Shown here one piece after another: positions 43,153 through 55,975 of a stretch of 64,000 nucleotides of DNA (position 1 is its first letter; each line of letters starts with the position of its first letter). The stretch is from contig BCIM01000001.1 of NCBI GenBank assembly GCA_039545315.1, positions 3,567,783-3,631,782 of the forward strand, read 5' to 3'. The notes under the pieces were generated by a model. It was given only the letters and a program-made list of their open reading frames with translations. It ran no database searches and was not told the DNA's origin. Origin of the DNA: Kondoa malvinella (taxonomy: Eukaryota; Basidiomycota; Agaricostilbomycetes; Agaricostilbales; Kondoaceae). A program made the position numbers and the translations under genes.

Positions 43153-44786
43153 TCAATCCAGGGTTACAAGCATACTGTGAGACAATCAGTATTCATAGCA
43201 TTACAAGGCAAGCAAGCTGATAGACTCACGATTCGGCTGATAACGGCTGGAAGTTGTTGACATCAATGCCTCGTTCAAGTAGTTTCGCTTCAGCGCTTTG
43301 CGGCACGAGCTTGTGAATGAGATCCGGTCTGATCGATAGTTCTATTCGCAGAGGAGAATAGATCAGCTTCAGAAAGACCTCTTCGTGCCTGCACAAACCT
43401 TCTTTGGTGAAGTTGAATAGCTCTGGTGCTGGTTTCCCACTGGCCATCTTTCCATCTCCCTCTCGCAGCTCCTCAAAGAAAGGGTGACACATAGCCTCGA
43501 TCGCTGTCAATCGTGCGCCTGGTGTATATTCGAGAAGCTTTGAGATGAGGTCAATCGCTTCAGGCGATGTTCTCGGACGGAAGACCTGTCAGTGCCAGCC
43601 AGCGACCACATCAGCTCACACTGAGATGGATCAGACCGAACTGACCTTTGAGAAAGGGTGGGGTTTGATCTGAGGAAATTTGTGCTCCATGTAGTTCGGG
43701 TTCATAGTCTTGATCTGATCTCTTGTGGGTGTTCCGAGGACTTTGATGATCTCAACTAGCTGGTCGATACCAGACTCGCCAGGGAAGAGCGGCTGCCCAA
43801 GCATCAATTCGGCCATGACACATCCAGTCGACCAGACGTCTGTCAGTGAAAGACAAAATCGCGATCAGCCTTGGCCGAGGCCTGCCATATCTCACTGACC
43901 GATATTAGTTGTGTAATTCGTCGCGCCAAAGATGAGTTCTGGGGCTCTGTAGTATCTCGAGCAGATGTAGGAAACGTTGGGTTCTTTAGCGACTAGGATT
44001 TTTGCAGAGCCGAAATCACACAGCATGAGGACGCCAGTTTGCGGGTTCAAGAGCAGGTTCTGAGGTTTGATGTCTCGATGGCAGATACCTGTCAATTTCC
44101 ATGGGCCCAAATGAGCGCAAGACTATGCTACACATGACCGAAGACTGACCGAGACAATGAATGTAAGCAAGAGATCGAAGGAGTTGGTACATATACAGGC
44201 GGATATAAGGCATTGGCATGGTTTGCTTGAGTTTCGCGTAATGCCTTGATGCGCGGTAGACAGTCTCTGGTACGTATTCGAGCACTAAGTTGAGGTAAAC
44301 TTCGTCCTTCTTTTGCTGTTTACGTTTACGGCACAAAGTCAGCAATTAGGGTAAAGTAGCCAGTTTGTCTCACTGACCCTCTCTCCATTAGAGTAAAAGA
44401 AAGCCCGTAGCTCTACGACATTTGGGTGTGATACGAGTCTCATGATTTGAAGTTCACGATTCTGCAAGCCAAAGGCACTGAGCTAACTCAGAAGAGCGGG
44501 ACATTTCTAACTTACCTTGAAACGCTTATCCTGCAAGACCTTCTTGATAGCTACTTCGCCCTCCATCGCGCCCGGAGTCTTGTCGCCTACCAGCCTAGCT
44601 TGCTGTATTCGCGAAAGTGCATATGAGTTGACCACCTCTAACTCGCTGAGGAGATCTAGGACTGACAAAGACAACACCAAATGACCCGTTACCTACGACC
44701 TTTACCGAGGTGTACGCCAATTCTATCTGTTCGCCCGTCCGGCCCTCGGAAGCGCTGACTCTGATTGTTTTCGTTCCATCGTCCAA
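43153..44786 (-). CDS. Glycogen synthase kinase 3 (shaggy-like) protein kinase; first exon not found
   Basis: CMGC-group Ser/Thr kinase. The readable protein starts [20 protein letters not shown], then [13 protein letters not shown] (Gly-rich loop) and [14 protein letters not shown] (VAIK Lys). It continues with [52 protein letters not shown] (catalytic loop) and [10 protein letters not shown]. The activation loop is [17 protein letters not shown], with the conserved Tyr of GSK3. Later come [40 protein letters not shown] and the end NNFQPLSAE. After the last, a GTGAGT...TCACAG intron probably adds a few residues to the TGA at 43153-43155. The frame has no ATG before DDGTKT, so an upstream exon is missing from this call. 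The kinase acts in carbon metabolism, cell wall and cell-cycle signalling. Confidence 0.9.
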
Positions 44787-45357
44787 AGCTGCTCATCCCA
44801 AGCCGCACATATCATTCATGATGGTCGTAGCATAGCGTATTAGCAGTGCAGAGCGAGGCGAGTCGAGGTAGGCGTGAATAGTATCATTGACGGGCAGGGC
44901 GGGCGTCGAGAATTCGTCGATTTGAGAAGTTCAATGCGTACAATCGTAGCGGCCGTTGCAGATATTGATGTAAAGTGTATATAAAGAGAGAAAGGAAGCA
45001 AACACAACGTCAGCATTTTGGGCTTTCGACAGGCGGATTGCGGGTCGTGTCTCGAGCGACTCGGCGACGACGCAAGGACCGCTGATGAGGGCCGACACGT
45101 ACGTATAGAGCTCGCCATAGTGTGCGCTTAACAGGTCGTCCAATAATAACACAAGTGTCTCCGCACTGGCAGTTGGAGAATGAAAGCGAGGGCCCTGACT
45201 TGAAACAGACGTGTAGGTCAAGCTAAAGAGGTCTATGTAGCGCTACACGCTATTGCGATGCCTCCCTATCTTATATAATGTCGCAGTCACAAGACTCTGC
45301 GAAACGCACAGCAAACCACCTTGCCCGTTACACCGCTCGCGCATCCTTTGCTTAATG
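44787..45357. other. Region between SFI1 and GSK3, probably holding the GSK3 first exon and promoter
   Basis: An acceptor-like GATGAGCAG sits immediately upstream of the readable GSK3 frame, so a short first coding exon should lie in this stretch. I could not choose among candidate ATGs. Confidence 0.4.
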
Positions 45358-48300
45358 CTAGCGAGCCAGACGTATGCCATACCGTGCTCGTACATCAGAC
45401 GTGCTTGTGAGATCTTCTGCTTCGGTTGTAACTTCAGACAGGTCTGCAGCGACATTCGAAGTCCGGTTCGGGTTAGCACTTGAAGCTCTGTATGCTGCCA
45501 GTCGCTTTCGCAGGTCTTTCATGGCCGTTTCTGCTCGTGTTGGTGTCCGTACATCCGAGACGCGAGCTGTACGTGAGACTGAAGGTCGGGAAGTTGGAGC
45601 TGAACTGACTTCTGATCCTGATCGACTACTTGACGGCCTCTTCTCATCTGTGGTCAATGAGCGATGCTGACTGAAGAGTACTCGAGCCGAAGCAGATGCC
45701 CGAGCGAGAGGTCTTTCGACAGGCGGAGCGGAAACTGGCCGAAGAGGCCGGGTGCCCACTTTGCGAAAGCGGCTGCTCTACACTGTTAGCGGTTGATGAA
45801 TGCATTCCAGAGAGCTCACTCTGCAGCTCTTCGAGACCTCCTTGCTTTATGCAAGTACTTCCACTTCGAAAATGCATCACCTGAACAACATCTCAACCTT
45901 TGTCCAACTAAAAGATAACAAGCTTACCTAGTAACTTGCGATAGTACATCTCATCCGCTTGGTTAAAAGCTCTTTGTACCGGTAAGACCCTTTGCCAATG
46001 CTGGAAAGCTCTTCCCTGCGTGTATTGGTTTGCAAAGTGCAGAGCGGGAAGGATCTGTTCATCATTTTAGCTGGCCGACTAGAGAGCAGATAGTCTATCA
46101 CACCTTTGTGCGCTCCTTCCATACTCTAAGACCTTCGCTGAGGTAAACAGATCTTTTCGCTTTAGCAAAGAGCACTTCCTGCAACCGGAATGAGCTTTGC
46201 GAAAGCCGAGAGAGCAGATACTAACCAGACGCTGCAGCTTGTTGTCCCTCGCACGTTCTCGCCATGTGTTGAAAGCAGTTGAAAGGAGCTCTCTGCGTTC
46301 GCGAGCGACTTTCTCCTCTGCCCTTTTGCGAGCCGAAACCCGCCAGCGAGACTTGCGCAACCATTTCTGGAACGTTCTACGCATTCGCTCTGTCGTGATA
46401 CAGATCAGAAGGAACTTCCAAGAGGAGAGGAATGTGCACCGACCTTCAGTTTTCACCTCAATGAAGGTCTGGCACAGGCTCAAGTCGTCGACTCTTCGAC
46501 GAGACGCTCTCTCCCAGATAGCGAAAGTGGATCCTAGTAGCTTTGAATCACTTGTTTGGGCTGCAGACATCGCTCTTGATCGTATATCGACTGTCCGCGA
46601 GACCCACGTCAGAAGGGCTGCTTGACCGAGTTTCTGCCAGAAGTACAGTCAAGACAGAATAAGTCAGATTGTGACGACTTACCTGATGTACATCGTGCTG
46701 GAATCTTGTTACCAGAGCATCATCAGAACGTGCTTTCTGAAGCCTTGCTTTCCAGTCTGCAGCCATCTCCTCAGCGAGCGATAATATCCTGCAAGAGGAT
46801 TCTCACCAGAAAACGCAGCCCGCAAGGCCTTGGCATTCCTCTTCTGCTCCAGCTTTCTCCCTCTCGCAGCCATAGCTTTCAACACCCAGGCAACCCAAAC
46901 TCTCCGGCAGACAAAGAAATCCCTGGCTACTCTAGCTTTTTGTATCGCAAGCTGCTGTTTCGACAAAGCAGCTTTCCATGATTCTACAGATCGGACAGCT
47001 AGGTTTTCGTCATAGTAGATCGAAGCGGCCTTTAAGCGAGCTTGATGTGCTTTTGTGCGATCTGACCATGTTCGAAGGACACCTCGCGCTAAGGTGGTAT
47101 GGCGCTTGTGCTCCAGATGGTTGCCCTTGTCTGCTGTAGAGTAAGCTATATTCACATAGGCAGTACTGGGCGGACCTTGCAACTCCACTACAACAGTGTT
47201 ACAGCGAGTCAACCAAGTATGCAAGTACTTTCGTGCCAGCTTGGCACCCGCATTCAACCTTTGCATCTGATTCGCCCGAGTCTCCATTCGCCAAATCTTG
47301 AGGTATTGAGTAGCTGTATCTCGAATTCTCGCATCTTCGAAAGCTTCCGCGTCAGCTCTCATGCGCTGTACTAGTGTTAGTTGGTCCTCCGACTTTTGGG
47401 CTAAGCTGACCTTTTGCTTTTGCACAGAAGCTTTCCAGAATGCCAAAGCTGCTCTAGACAGATTCGTCTCATACAGACTGTCAGCAGCAGTGATCTTCTT
47501 CCTACCAACAGGTCAGCTGAATCCGCAACCTGATCCAAACGCACGGACTTTCGATGGTACCAAGTGCTCCAAGCGTCTCTCAACAGCAAAGCGTCTCTTC
47601 TAGCCACCACTTCTCTTTCTGCCAGAGAAACAGCTGTGCGATGATGCCATTTGCCCAAAGCTTCGTACACTAAATCGGCTTGCGTCTGTTGCGTCCATTC
47701 TAAAGCGAGCGAATTGAGGTGCCGAATATTGCATGAAATGTTTTGCCAGCGATAAAAGCAGGGTAATAGCAACGCTCTTGCTCTGAACCGATCCGCGCGA
47801 GCTTGCATAGTCTTCAACCGCCATTTCTAAGTATCATGTCGAAATCAGTCAAAGCCAATAAAAAGGCCGATCTAACGCACCTCCCAAACATCGCCCATAA
47901 TCCTATCGCAACGTCTACCGTTCACATACTCCAGCGCTTGCTTCATCTGACTTTCCCATACCCTCCTTCTACGAAATCTGACCAAGCCAGACCAAGTCCT
48001 CAATACCTTCCTTCCCAAGACAACCGCATTCCAAGCTTCCGCTTTCGGCACAAGTACTTCTTCCACCAATCTTAACTTTAACTTCCATACCGCCAACGCT
48101 CTTTTGATCAAAATCCGATCTCGGACTAAAGAAGTCCTGAAAGTGATTGCTTGATGCGTTTCTGTTTGGATCCGCCATCGATCCAAACTTGCTGAAAGGA
48201 GAGAGTAAGAACGGAAATTGTCTGCTTGCTTTATTCGTTCATCTGGCGGGATGGAATGTCTTGAAAGTTCGGATTGATGACGAGGGACACGTATAGAGGG

Positions 48301-48915
48301 GGAAAGGTGTTCGGCTTCTGTTTCAGATGCGGAAGAAGGATAGTCTGATCTGTCAGGTGAAAGGAAAGTGACGCGTTGTTTGAGCGGATGAATGGTTGAT
48401 GGCGTTTCTGATAGCGGAATAGGAGTAGGCAGTATTCTTCCACGAGAAGGAGTAGAAGTCATTGGATGCGCAATCGAGCGATACTTGCGTTGATCAGGCG
48501 TTTTGCGTGGTATGTCAGAAGGCGCTTCAGAATACCGAGGCGTATCTCTAGTAGTCAATGAATCCAGCCTCGCTTTGAGTATATCCAACGAAGGAACGCC
48601 ATTCGACACGCTGTGAGCAGCTCGTTGTGCATTGCTCCATTTCTCTTTCCAAGTAGCACCTCTCAACATGCCCAGTTTGAGGAGCGAAGCGTAAGTCTCG
48701 TCATCTTCTGGTAGATCCAGATCTTGTTCCTCCAACACAGCCTTGTAACGAGTAAAGACATGATCCCAAGTATGAGCGTCGTTCGGTAGAGAATGGATGA
48801 TTTGGTCAATCAACGCGTGTGTTTCGGCTGGTAACAGAGGGAAAGTGACATTTGAGGAAGCGGCTGATGTGATAGAGTGCACTGAATAGGCTTGCGAGTC
48901 TGCTGATAGATCCAT
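45358..48915 (-). CDS. SFI1: Sfi1-like spindle pole body / centrin-binding repeat protein
   Basis: The ATG at 48915 (MDLSADSQAYSVHS) starts a Ser/Pro-rich N-terminal part of about 230 residues, with LLPAETHALIDQIIHSLP and TPSRGRILPTPIPL. A long array of Sfi1 repeats follows, recognised by Trp-centred helical units spaced about 30-35 residues. Examples are SLDRWRIQTETHQ, RALAVWKLKLRLVEEV, VLRTWSGLVRFRRRRVWE, CFYRWQNISCN, ALGKWHHRTAVS, AWSTWYHRK, LKIWRMETRANQMQRL, YLHTWLTRC, SVESWKAALSKQQ, FQKWLRKSRWR and FNTWRERARDNKLQRL. The end is Ser/Arg-rich (SSRSGSEVSSAPTSRPSVSR) up to the stop at 45358. Each repeat binds a centrin, and the protein forms the filament that duplicates the spindle pole body. 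Several short introns. Assignment rests on the repeat pattern, which is distinctive. Confidence 0.85.
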
Positions 48916-49124
48916 GTTTACTTTCTGCAATGAAATCAAAGTCGTTTGCTGCAATGCGCCGTTGTAGGCAGACTGGCAGGGGTATCTAGATGCTGGCAGA
49001 CTGGCCTACGAGCCTCTGTAGCGTTGTGGTATATAGATCATGTAAGCATGCCGGTTGGAAATAGAGACTAGCTTGGCGAAAAAGTCCTTAAGCGGTCGGC
49101 ACAGGAAGACGATAAGCCTCAGCG
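48916..49124. promoter_or_regulatory. Short divergent promoter between SFI1 and the DUF579-like gene
   Basis: About 210 bases separate two divergent starts, with a repeated TGGCAGACTGGC (around 48970 and 48995) and a TATATAGA run near 49031-49038. A shared promoter is likely from position alone. Confidence 0.4.
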
Positions 49125-50312
49125 ATGCCAGCTCTCACAGTGGATAAGCGAAGGATCATCATTGTCAGCTTAGCAATTTTCTTTTTCTTCCTATTCCTCT
49201 TTCTCTTTACGGCCGGACCCAACACTCAAGCGAAAGCAAAGATCCCGATAGCGGAACTCGCCTACACTGACAAGACGCTCTATACACATCCCTGTGATAG
49301 CGATTACCTACAAGTCGCTCACGATTTAGCTTCGAGTGCCAATCCGCCTATACTCGATGAAAGGCAACTCGTAGAGATCAGCACGATCATCCGCACTTCT
49401 GCTTATGCAAGGAATGGACGAGCTAATAATGTTCTCGTCTATGGTTTGGGTCAGTCCAACGTCGCTGTATATGGTCAAAGGCTGATCTTTGGACAAGGGC
49501 ATGATTCGAGTTTATGGAGAGCTGCAAACTGTGTACCTTCTTCGAAACACTCGAAAACGCTCTTTCTTGAAGACTCAAGGGACTGGATCAACGATATAGT
49601 AAAGACGTACCCTTATTTGCAAGCGTAAGTCGGGCCCCGATAGCAACTTTGCTTCGTCTCATGGTTGACTTTACACAGAGAGTTTATCACTTACGATACT
49701 CTACTGCCCAACCTGGATGCGGACTTGAGGGATCAGACGAGAATGACGGAAGCACCTCAGAGCGTGACAGAAAGATGTTGGGATGTGTGAGCCGTCCTTT
49801 CCCTACTTTTCTTCCTTTCTACCTCGCTTTCCTTGTCTGTTGATATACCAAGCAGTGCTGACTATTCGAACCAGGACTCTCATCGACGCACCACTAGGTT
49901 TCGACCAGCACAAGCATCCCGGTCGGGTTGCTCCTTCTTGGTACACGCTACAGAACGCCGAAGAGTGCCTCAACAGTGGGAAGAGGGACGTGGTATACGT
50001 GTTCCTGCATGATGTTGAACGGTAAATCTCTTCTTGCTTAGCACTAGTCTTTCGCTGATAATTTGGGCAGGCCTGGCGAGCAAAAGATCAGGAGTGAGTA
50101 TCCGTTCTCTTCGGTCTGGATTTCAGTGGTACACAGGGGCTGATTTGCTGTCATAGATACGATATTCGATAACCGGGCGCACGTATTAGGCGTTACAAAA
50201 CAATACAGAGGTAAGTCATCTGTTTCTGATTCAAAGCAGTGGTCTCATCGGGCATGTAGGCGATCTGGTAGCGTACGCCATGACAAGAGATACACTCGCG
50301 GGAAGGAAGTAG
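49125..50312 (+). CDS. DUF579 / polysaccharide methyltransferase-like (IRX15/GXM fold) type II membrane protein
   Basis: The ATG at 49125 opens with a short cytosolic part and a membrane anchor (IIIVSLAIFFFFLFLFLF). The luminal domain has LAYTDKTLYTHPCDSDYLQV, LDERQLVEISTIIRTSAYAR, then NVLVYGLG and FGQGHDSSLWRAANC. After these come KTLFLEDSRDWINDIVKTYP and LQA-EFITYDTLLPNLDADL. Then IDAPLGFDQHKHPGRVAPSW, KRDVVYVFLHDVERPGEQK and IFDNRAHVLG follow. The sequence ends LAGRK at the TAG at 50310-50312. This is the order of the DUF579 family (plant IRX15 and glucuronoxylan 4-O-methyltransferases): a VYGLGHDS-like motif, LEDS, DAPxGF and VFVHD-like. In fungi the acceptor is unknown; a Golgi methyltransferase acting on a wall glycan is the natural guess. 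Confidence 0.72.
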
Positions 50313-50513
50313 AAAGAGGTTAGTTGCTCATCGCTGGAGTCGTCAAATCCCCTCAGGTTTGCAAGTAGGTCTGATAGTAGAGATCAACGCAGAAGCAGTA
50401 GAAGTGTAAGAATGCAATTGTAGATAGTCTTCAGTTGCCACATTTTCCCCTGGAGTGAGGGTTACACTCGACGACTTTGGCTTTGACCTCACCCAAACAA
50501 GTATATCGCAACC

Positions 50514-51495
50514 ATGTGGATCGTATCGTGCGTAGAACTCGCTGTTACGTCGCCTAAAGCGTGACTTACTGTCTGACATTCTTGCACAGATGGGTAAGGC
50601 TTATTAGGGCGAACACGTCGACCTCGCGTTGATTTCAGTCTTATGGATTCACAGTTCTGGGATGTCTTAGCCAATTTAGGCTTGAGTGAGTCCATGCCTT
50701 TGCAGTGCGCATACACGCTTTGACGCTTTATTTCTCTCGTAAAGTGAACAAATCCGCCAAACTGCTTTTCCTCGGTCTCGACAATGCGGGTAAGCCTCTT
50801 CTGAAGCCTGTCTTGCTGAAGTACCTGCTCAGGCTTGAAAGCACAGGCAAAACGACCCTTCTACACATGTTGAAGAACGACCGATTGGCCACGCTTCAAC
50901 CTACGCTGCACCCTACTTCGGAGGAGCTGGCAATTGGCAACGTTAAATTCACCACCTATGATTTGGGAGGCCATCAACAAGCCCGTAGATTGTGGAAGGA
51001 CTATTTCCCTGAAGTTGACGGTCCGTTCAACACTCCCTTTCTGCCTCAAAGTAGCTTACTGGAAGCTCTTGGAGGACAGGCATCGTCTATCTAGTCGATT
51101 CACAAGATGTTGAACGTCTACCTGAATCCAAAGCTGAATTGGACGCCCTTCTCGCTATTGAGGAATTGAGCAAAGTTCCCTTCCTCGTCCTCGGCAACAA
51201 GATTGATGCGCCTGGTGCCGTCAGTGAAGAGCAGCTTAGGCACTCGCTCGGTCTGTATCAGACTACTGGAAAGGTCAGCACATCGCTGTCCTTTGCACGA
51301 TTCGTGCTCAATGAGGTGACGATGCTGACAGGGCAAGGTTCCATTGTCGGATATCAGACCTATGGAATGCTACATGTGTTCTGTGGTCATGCGTCAAGGT
51401 TACGGTGAGGGCTTTAGATGGTTGGGTGCGTGCGATTGGCTTTTTGAGATGTGCTATCACTGATAGTCTTTTGTACTGCAGCTCAATACATTTGA
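50514..51495 (+). CDS. SAR1: Small COPII GTPase Sar1
   Basis: GTPase that starts COPII coat assembly at ER exit sites. Exon 1 is a few codons (ATG 50514, MWIV), then [10 protein letters not shown]. The next exons give [15 protein letters not shown] joined by a 70-base intron to [20 protein letters not shown], completing the GLDNAGKT P-loop. Then come [20 protein letters not shown] and [13 protein letters not shown] (switch II, DxGGH). [40 protein letters not shown] (the NKID motif) and [13 protein letters not shown] follow. The last exons are [20 protein letters not shown] and WL-AQYI, with the TGA at 51493-51495. All nucleotide-binding motifs and the amphipathic N-terminus are preserved. The gene has at least seven introns for about 190 residues. 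Confidence 0.93.
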
Positions 51496-51817
51496 TCGGG
51501 TATCGGGACTGGATATGGTTTACGAGACTGCGGGTGAGCGAAAGGAAAATTCAGCCTTTTTGCAAGTGCTAACCATTCCTGGCTTCACAGTATTAGGGCT
51601 TACAATGTCTTTCTTATTACGAATGTGATCTCCTAAATGAAAGCTTCGCTCTGACTGGCCGTACAAGACAGACTCAAGACATCTGTGACACCTTGCCTCA
51701 CGTTGTGTCACGTTGTCTTTCAAGCATGAGTCGTCAGTGTCGTCGTTTCATTCCTTCTCGCCCGTGTTCTACCATTATGAACGAAACGACAAAGTAAATC
51801 ACAACACGAGCAATGTC
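51496..51817. other. Convergent intergenic region
   Basis: Between the 3' ends of SAR1 and STE11. No coding signal; short T-rich tracts only. Confidence 0.4.
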
Positions 51818-54800
51818 TCAAACACCCGTCGGGAACTTGCTCGCTGTTGGTGTCGTTAACGGTGCAGCATTGATGAAAGCGCTGTCGAGCAGCTCTGTTG
51901 CAGATGGTCGAGCAGATTGATCCCTATTTCCTAGTGTCAACACAACGTCAACAGATGTGAGAAGGGACGCACAGCAGGAAAGTCTGCTTGAGGAAATCTT
52001 GAGCTTCGGCGGTAATGTCTTTCGGTATCTCCGGCGAGGCAGACATCGTACCGATCTGCACTCTAATAAGCCAGACGCAGACATATAGTCGACCAGTAAA
52101 TGACTCACTCGGAAGAGCGCTTGCATTTGGTTGAGATTGACGTGAGGATGCGACCCGGTCAGCATCTCTATGATCACACAGCCGAGTGACCAGATGTCGG
52201 CTTTGCTCGTATATGCTTCTTGCTTGACCGCCTCTGCATTTGCAAGTCAGCAAAGATTCAGACTATGGCAAATAAGACACTGACCGGGAGACATCCAGAA
52301 AATGGAGCCTTGCAACGATGGTCGGTGCACGCGTGGATTCGAGAGAAGGTCTAGTCACTGGTCAGTATCACGTTGAAGTATGGCACATAATACTCACTGT
52401 CTTCCACTTTCTTGGAAATACCGAAATCGGAAATCTTGATCGCGCCCTTGTTGTCGACTGGGAAGATATGATTCAGACTACTATACGTTAGCAGATCAAA
52501 CCGCTTACCCAGAATATTGGCGCCCTTGATATCACGATGGATGATTTCTCGCTCGTGCAGGTAGTTAAGGCCCAGCAGGATTTGGCGGACAAATGTCCGG
52601 ACAAGCGGTTCTTCGAAGGCTCCGTAATTTCGGAGAAGAGCAACAACAGAACCACCGGGCACGTATCTGCTTGATGTCAGCTTCTGACCTTGTGTTTTAA
52701 GCCAAGGCTTACTCGAGGAAAATGTTCAGATGTGCTTCGTCAGATGAGGAGTCTGGGAAAGCAAGCTCAGTAGGATAGAGTCAGTCAAGCGAAAGACGCA
52801 CCGAGATACTGCACAATGTTCTCGTGCTGCAAACCCTTGAGCAATTCAATTTCGCGTTCAAGAGCTTCCAACATGCTCTTCTTTCTCGATTCGTTATGCG
52901 AGTCGCCAGATGGTACCTCGACTTGCTTGACAGCCATCAGAGTACCATTGATCGCGTTCATAGCCAAGTAGACCTGTTGGACTTTTTAGCAAGCTTTCTT
53001 GACCACAGGCAGATATAAGTTTACCTTGCCAAAACTACCAGCTCCGATGAGAGCACCCTTGATCCACTTGATCTCGGTCTTGGCTATGAATGAAGAACAT
53101 GGATTAGCAGGGTACACTTGCATGAAGTCATGCACTTACTGCCAGTAGATGTGAGCTTTTGGTATGCAGCATTCTCAGCTTCATCGTCCTCATCCTCATC
53201 TTCATCCTCGCTCTCCTCTTCGTCATCCTCGTCTTCTTCTTCTATACTGTGCTCATCCTCGTCCGTTCCGCTGCTCATTGCGCCTAGAGAAGACTTCCGG
53301 CCAGAACTGAACACGCTGCGCTTATCGTCATCGCCCATCTCGCTGCTTTCATCTGCACCAAAGACGCTCATGCTCATTCTGCGATGCTCAACTTCCGCCG
53401 TGATCTCGTCGACCGTAAGCAGACTGGCGGAATCGCTATCTCTGCCACTTCGCGAAGTCCGCACGCTGAGATGGGAAGACATGCGAGAGCCCATGGACTG
53501 CCTTGAGCGTGACCTTGATTGAAGATTGCCGTCATCTGAAGGCGTTCGTTCTGGTGAACCAGGTATCGAATCTGGCACTTTGATAGCTGGCTTGCCAGGC
53601 AGAGACTCATCGCTTAGCTGCCTGCCTTCGTTGACTGCAGCAGCGGCATAGTGATCTTTTGCTGGCAGGGGGGGAACAGGCGGCTCGTTACCAGATTGGG
53701 ACAGGTTACCAGATGATCCAGCGGAACTGACACTGAAGCGAGAAGTGTTTGGTTTGGTCCTATCCCAGCTTGTGACTCCGACCGCTGATCCAGCATTACT
53801 CCATTGGCTGTTAGGTCGCATCGACTTGCGGATACTGTTTCGGACAGTCTTGTTTAGCGTCTTTCGATCAGCAGAAGGAAAGTAGTCTGGTAAATGGCTA
53901 GCGATCAGTTCTGAAGGAGGACGATGACCAAAGAAGTGTCGAAGCTTGTTGCCTGAGCCAGACAAGAAGTTGTTACCACCGAGCGAAGGTGATCTTGTAG
54001 CTCCAGGTGAAGAATAGCTAGATTCCAGCAAGCCAGACATAACGCTGACTGTACTTGCGCGGTTCATCTTGTTACCGAACCGTCGTTCTTGAGCTTGATC
54101 GTAATCAGGGTGATTGTGTTGTCCATGATCGCCAGAACCGCTCGAAGGTGAGGAAGGCGTCGGCGAAGCTGGTTCGATAGCTGTTCCAGGTATGCGCACA
54201 TCCAGCATGGCAGTGGGTGAAGAAGGTGAGACCAAACCGCCTGGACCATCTTTTGCAGGTACATCTTCTCCAAAGAAATGCTGAAGCTTGTTCTTGAACT
54301 TGCGCCCTTTCGGGTCATCCGATACATTCGGTAGTTTGCGTAAGATGAGGCCTCTTTGCCGTTCAGGTCTATTGGCAGCAAAGCATATAGCTACGAGTTC
54401 CGCTTCTGTCAATACTTTGGCTGTCATGCGATGTCAGCATCATCCTACACCTCCTACTACCTCAGACTCACCTTGACCTTCAGGATTGATCGCAAATATG
54501 CCCCAACCGTCCATCTCAATGAACGCTTCGCTTTCACCATCCTTGACCCGAACAGCATGCGAAACTTGACCCTTTTCCAGTTTACCAAACTTTCGCAATA
54601 CCCTTGTGAAGATCTCACTCGCGTCTCTCGCTCCATCCAAGTCAACAGTCTTGCCCACCCCCTCGTCATTAGTGAACTTGACTGTTCTTCTGCGCAGATC
54701 TTCTAATGGTACTTGTTGCGCTACCAAACCAGAAGCGGTAGCAGAGACTGTTCCCGCTGCAGTAGTAGGTCTAGAGAAACCGCCTCTTCCTACAGTATAG

Positions 54801-55975
54801 CCATCTGTTTGTCTTTGGGCAGCTGGAGGTGGAAGACCAGCTGTGATGTTATTGAAGCTTTCGTTTATAGGCGAAAGGCCATGTGCTTTCGTGGGCGCAG
54901 GTCGAAGTGTCGCTATTTCTTCTCGAGTAGGAGAGTTGTTGGCATATGGATGGGTAGAGTAAGGTTGATATGAAGATGCGTTGGCTGTTGATGGTCGACC
55001 AGGAAGAGTAGCTGAAGGAACAGTAGAGTGACCCAGGGAGCCAGAGCGGAAGTGATTTGGGTTCTTTGTCGTGTTTGGCCAAGCGGGTTGGTATTTTCCA
55101 GGTCGGATTGTTTGCGAGCTATTTGAGCTGGCAGTTGAATTAGCTGAAGGTTGACGTTGCCGTAGAGCTGGCACGATGGGAGCGGGAGGCAGTTCGGAGG
55201 TAGGAGGTGGCGGCAGACTGCTTTTAGGCGCGGGTAGAGCGGGAGGTCCAGGCTGACGAGGTGAAGAGCCTCTTCGTATTTGTGAGCCAGATATTGAAGG
55301 TGACAGTCCGCCTGCAGCGCTTGTAGGAGCGGAAAGGAAAGATCCAGATGAAGAAGCAGAGCCATGAGAATGATTGCTGCTCGTCGTTCTAGGATTTGGC
55401 GAAATGCTGGGCTGACCTGGCCGTATAGTGTTCTGATGCAGCAACAAGGGGGGCGGTATCCGTTGTTGATTTCTCGCAGATCCAGACCTCTTTAGAGAGC
55501 TATCTGAAGCAGACGAAGGCATAGCAGCTTCCCTTGAGCTGGTAGAAAGGGACGAGTTGGATTGCGAAGATGTCAACATGGAACGTCTCCCGCCTGAAGC
55601 CATGCAAGCTGTTCTTAGCTTCTTGATAGCGACCACAATCTTGATACGATCGCCCACAGACTGGACGCTCATCTCTTTCAAAGCTTGCTGATCCACATCA
55701 AGCAGAACATCTCCTCTAATGTCGTTTTCACGAAAGATTTGCTCATACTGGGCGCACTTGTTGTCGCTGAGCCACTGTGCTACCATTTGATCGTCCCAAG
55801 AGCGAACCCATTCGAGAATAGAGTGACCGTCGGGCGGATGCATAGACCCAACGAGCGAGCTGGGATTCGATATGCTGTCGTTCCGGCGCGAGTGGTACGA
55901 GTCAGCAGAATGAGGCGCCGAATTGGCATAGCCAGATGCATCTTGCAAAGACGAGGAGCGACCTGCGACTGCCAT
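51818..55975 (-). CDS. STE11: Ste11-type MAP kinase kinase kinase (SAM, RA and kinase domains)
   Basis: ATG at 55975. Residues about 55-120 form a SAM domain ([46 protein letters not shown]). A Ser/Pro-rich linker follows. A Ras-association domain lies near residues 420-505 ([58 protein letters not shown]). After a phase-consistent intron a second Ser-rich region (53084-54427) ends in an acidic stretch. The kinase domain reads [84 protein letters not shown] and [17 protein letters not shown]. The stop is at 51818. It heads the pheromone, filamentation and osmotic-stress MAPK cascades. All catalytic motifs are intact. Domain order is as in Ste11/Byr2. Confidence 0.93.
53178..53250. repeat. Low-complexity TCATCC/TCT repeat coding an acidic run in STE11
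   Basis: Imperfect trinucleotide repeat (ATCCTC, TCATCT, CTCTTC units) that reads on the minus strand as a run of about 25 Asp and Glu residues. It lies between the Ser-rich linker and the kinase domain. Prone to slippage length variation. Confidence 0.75.
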
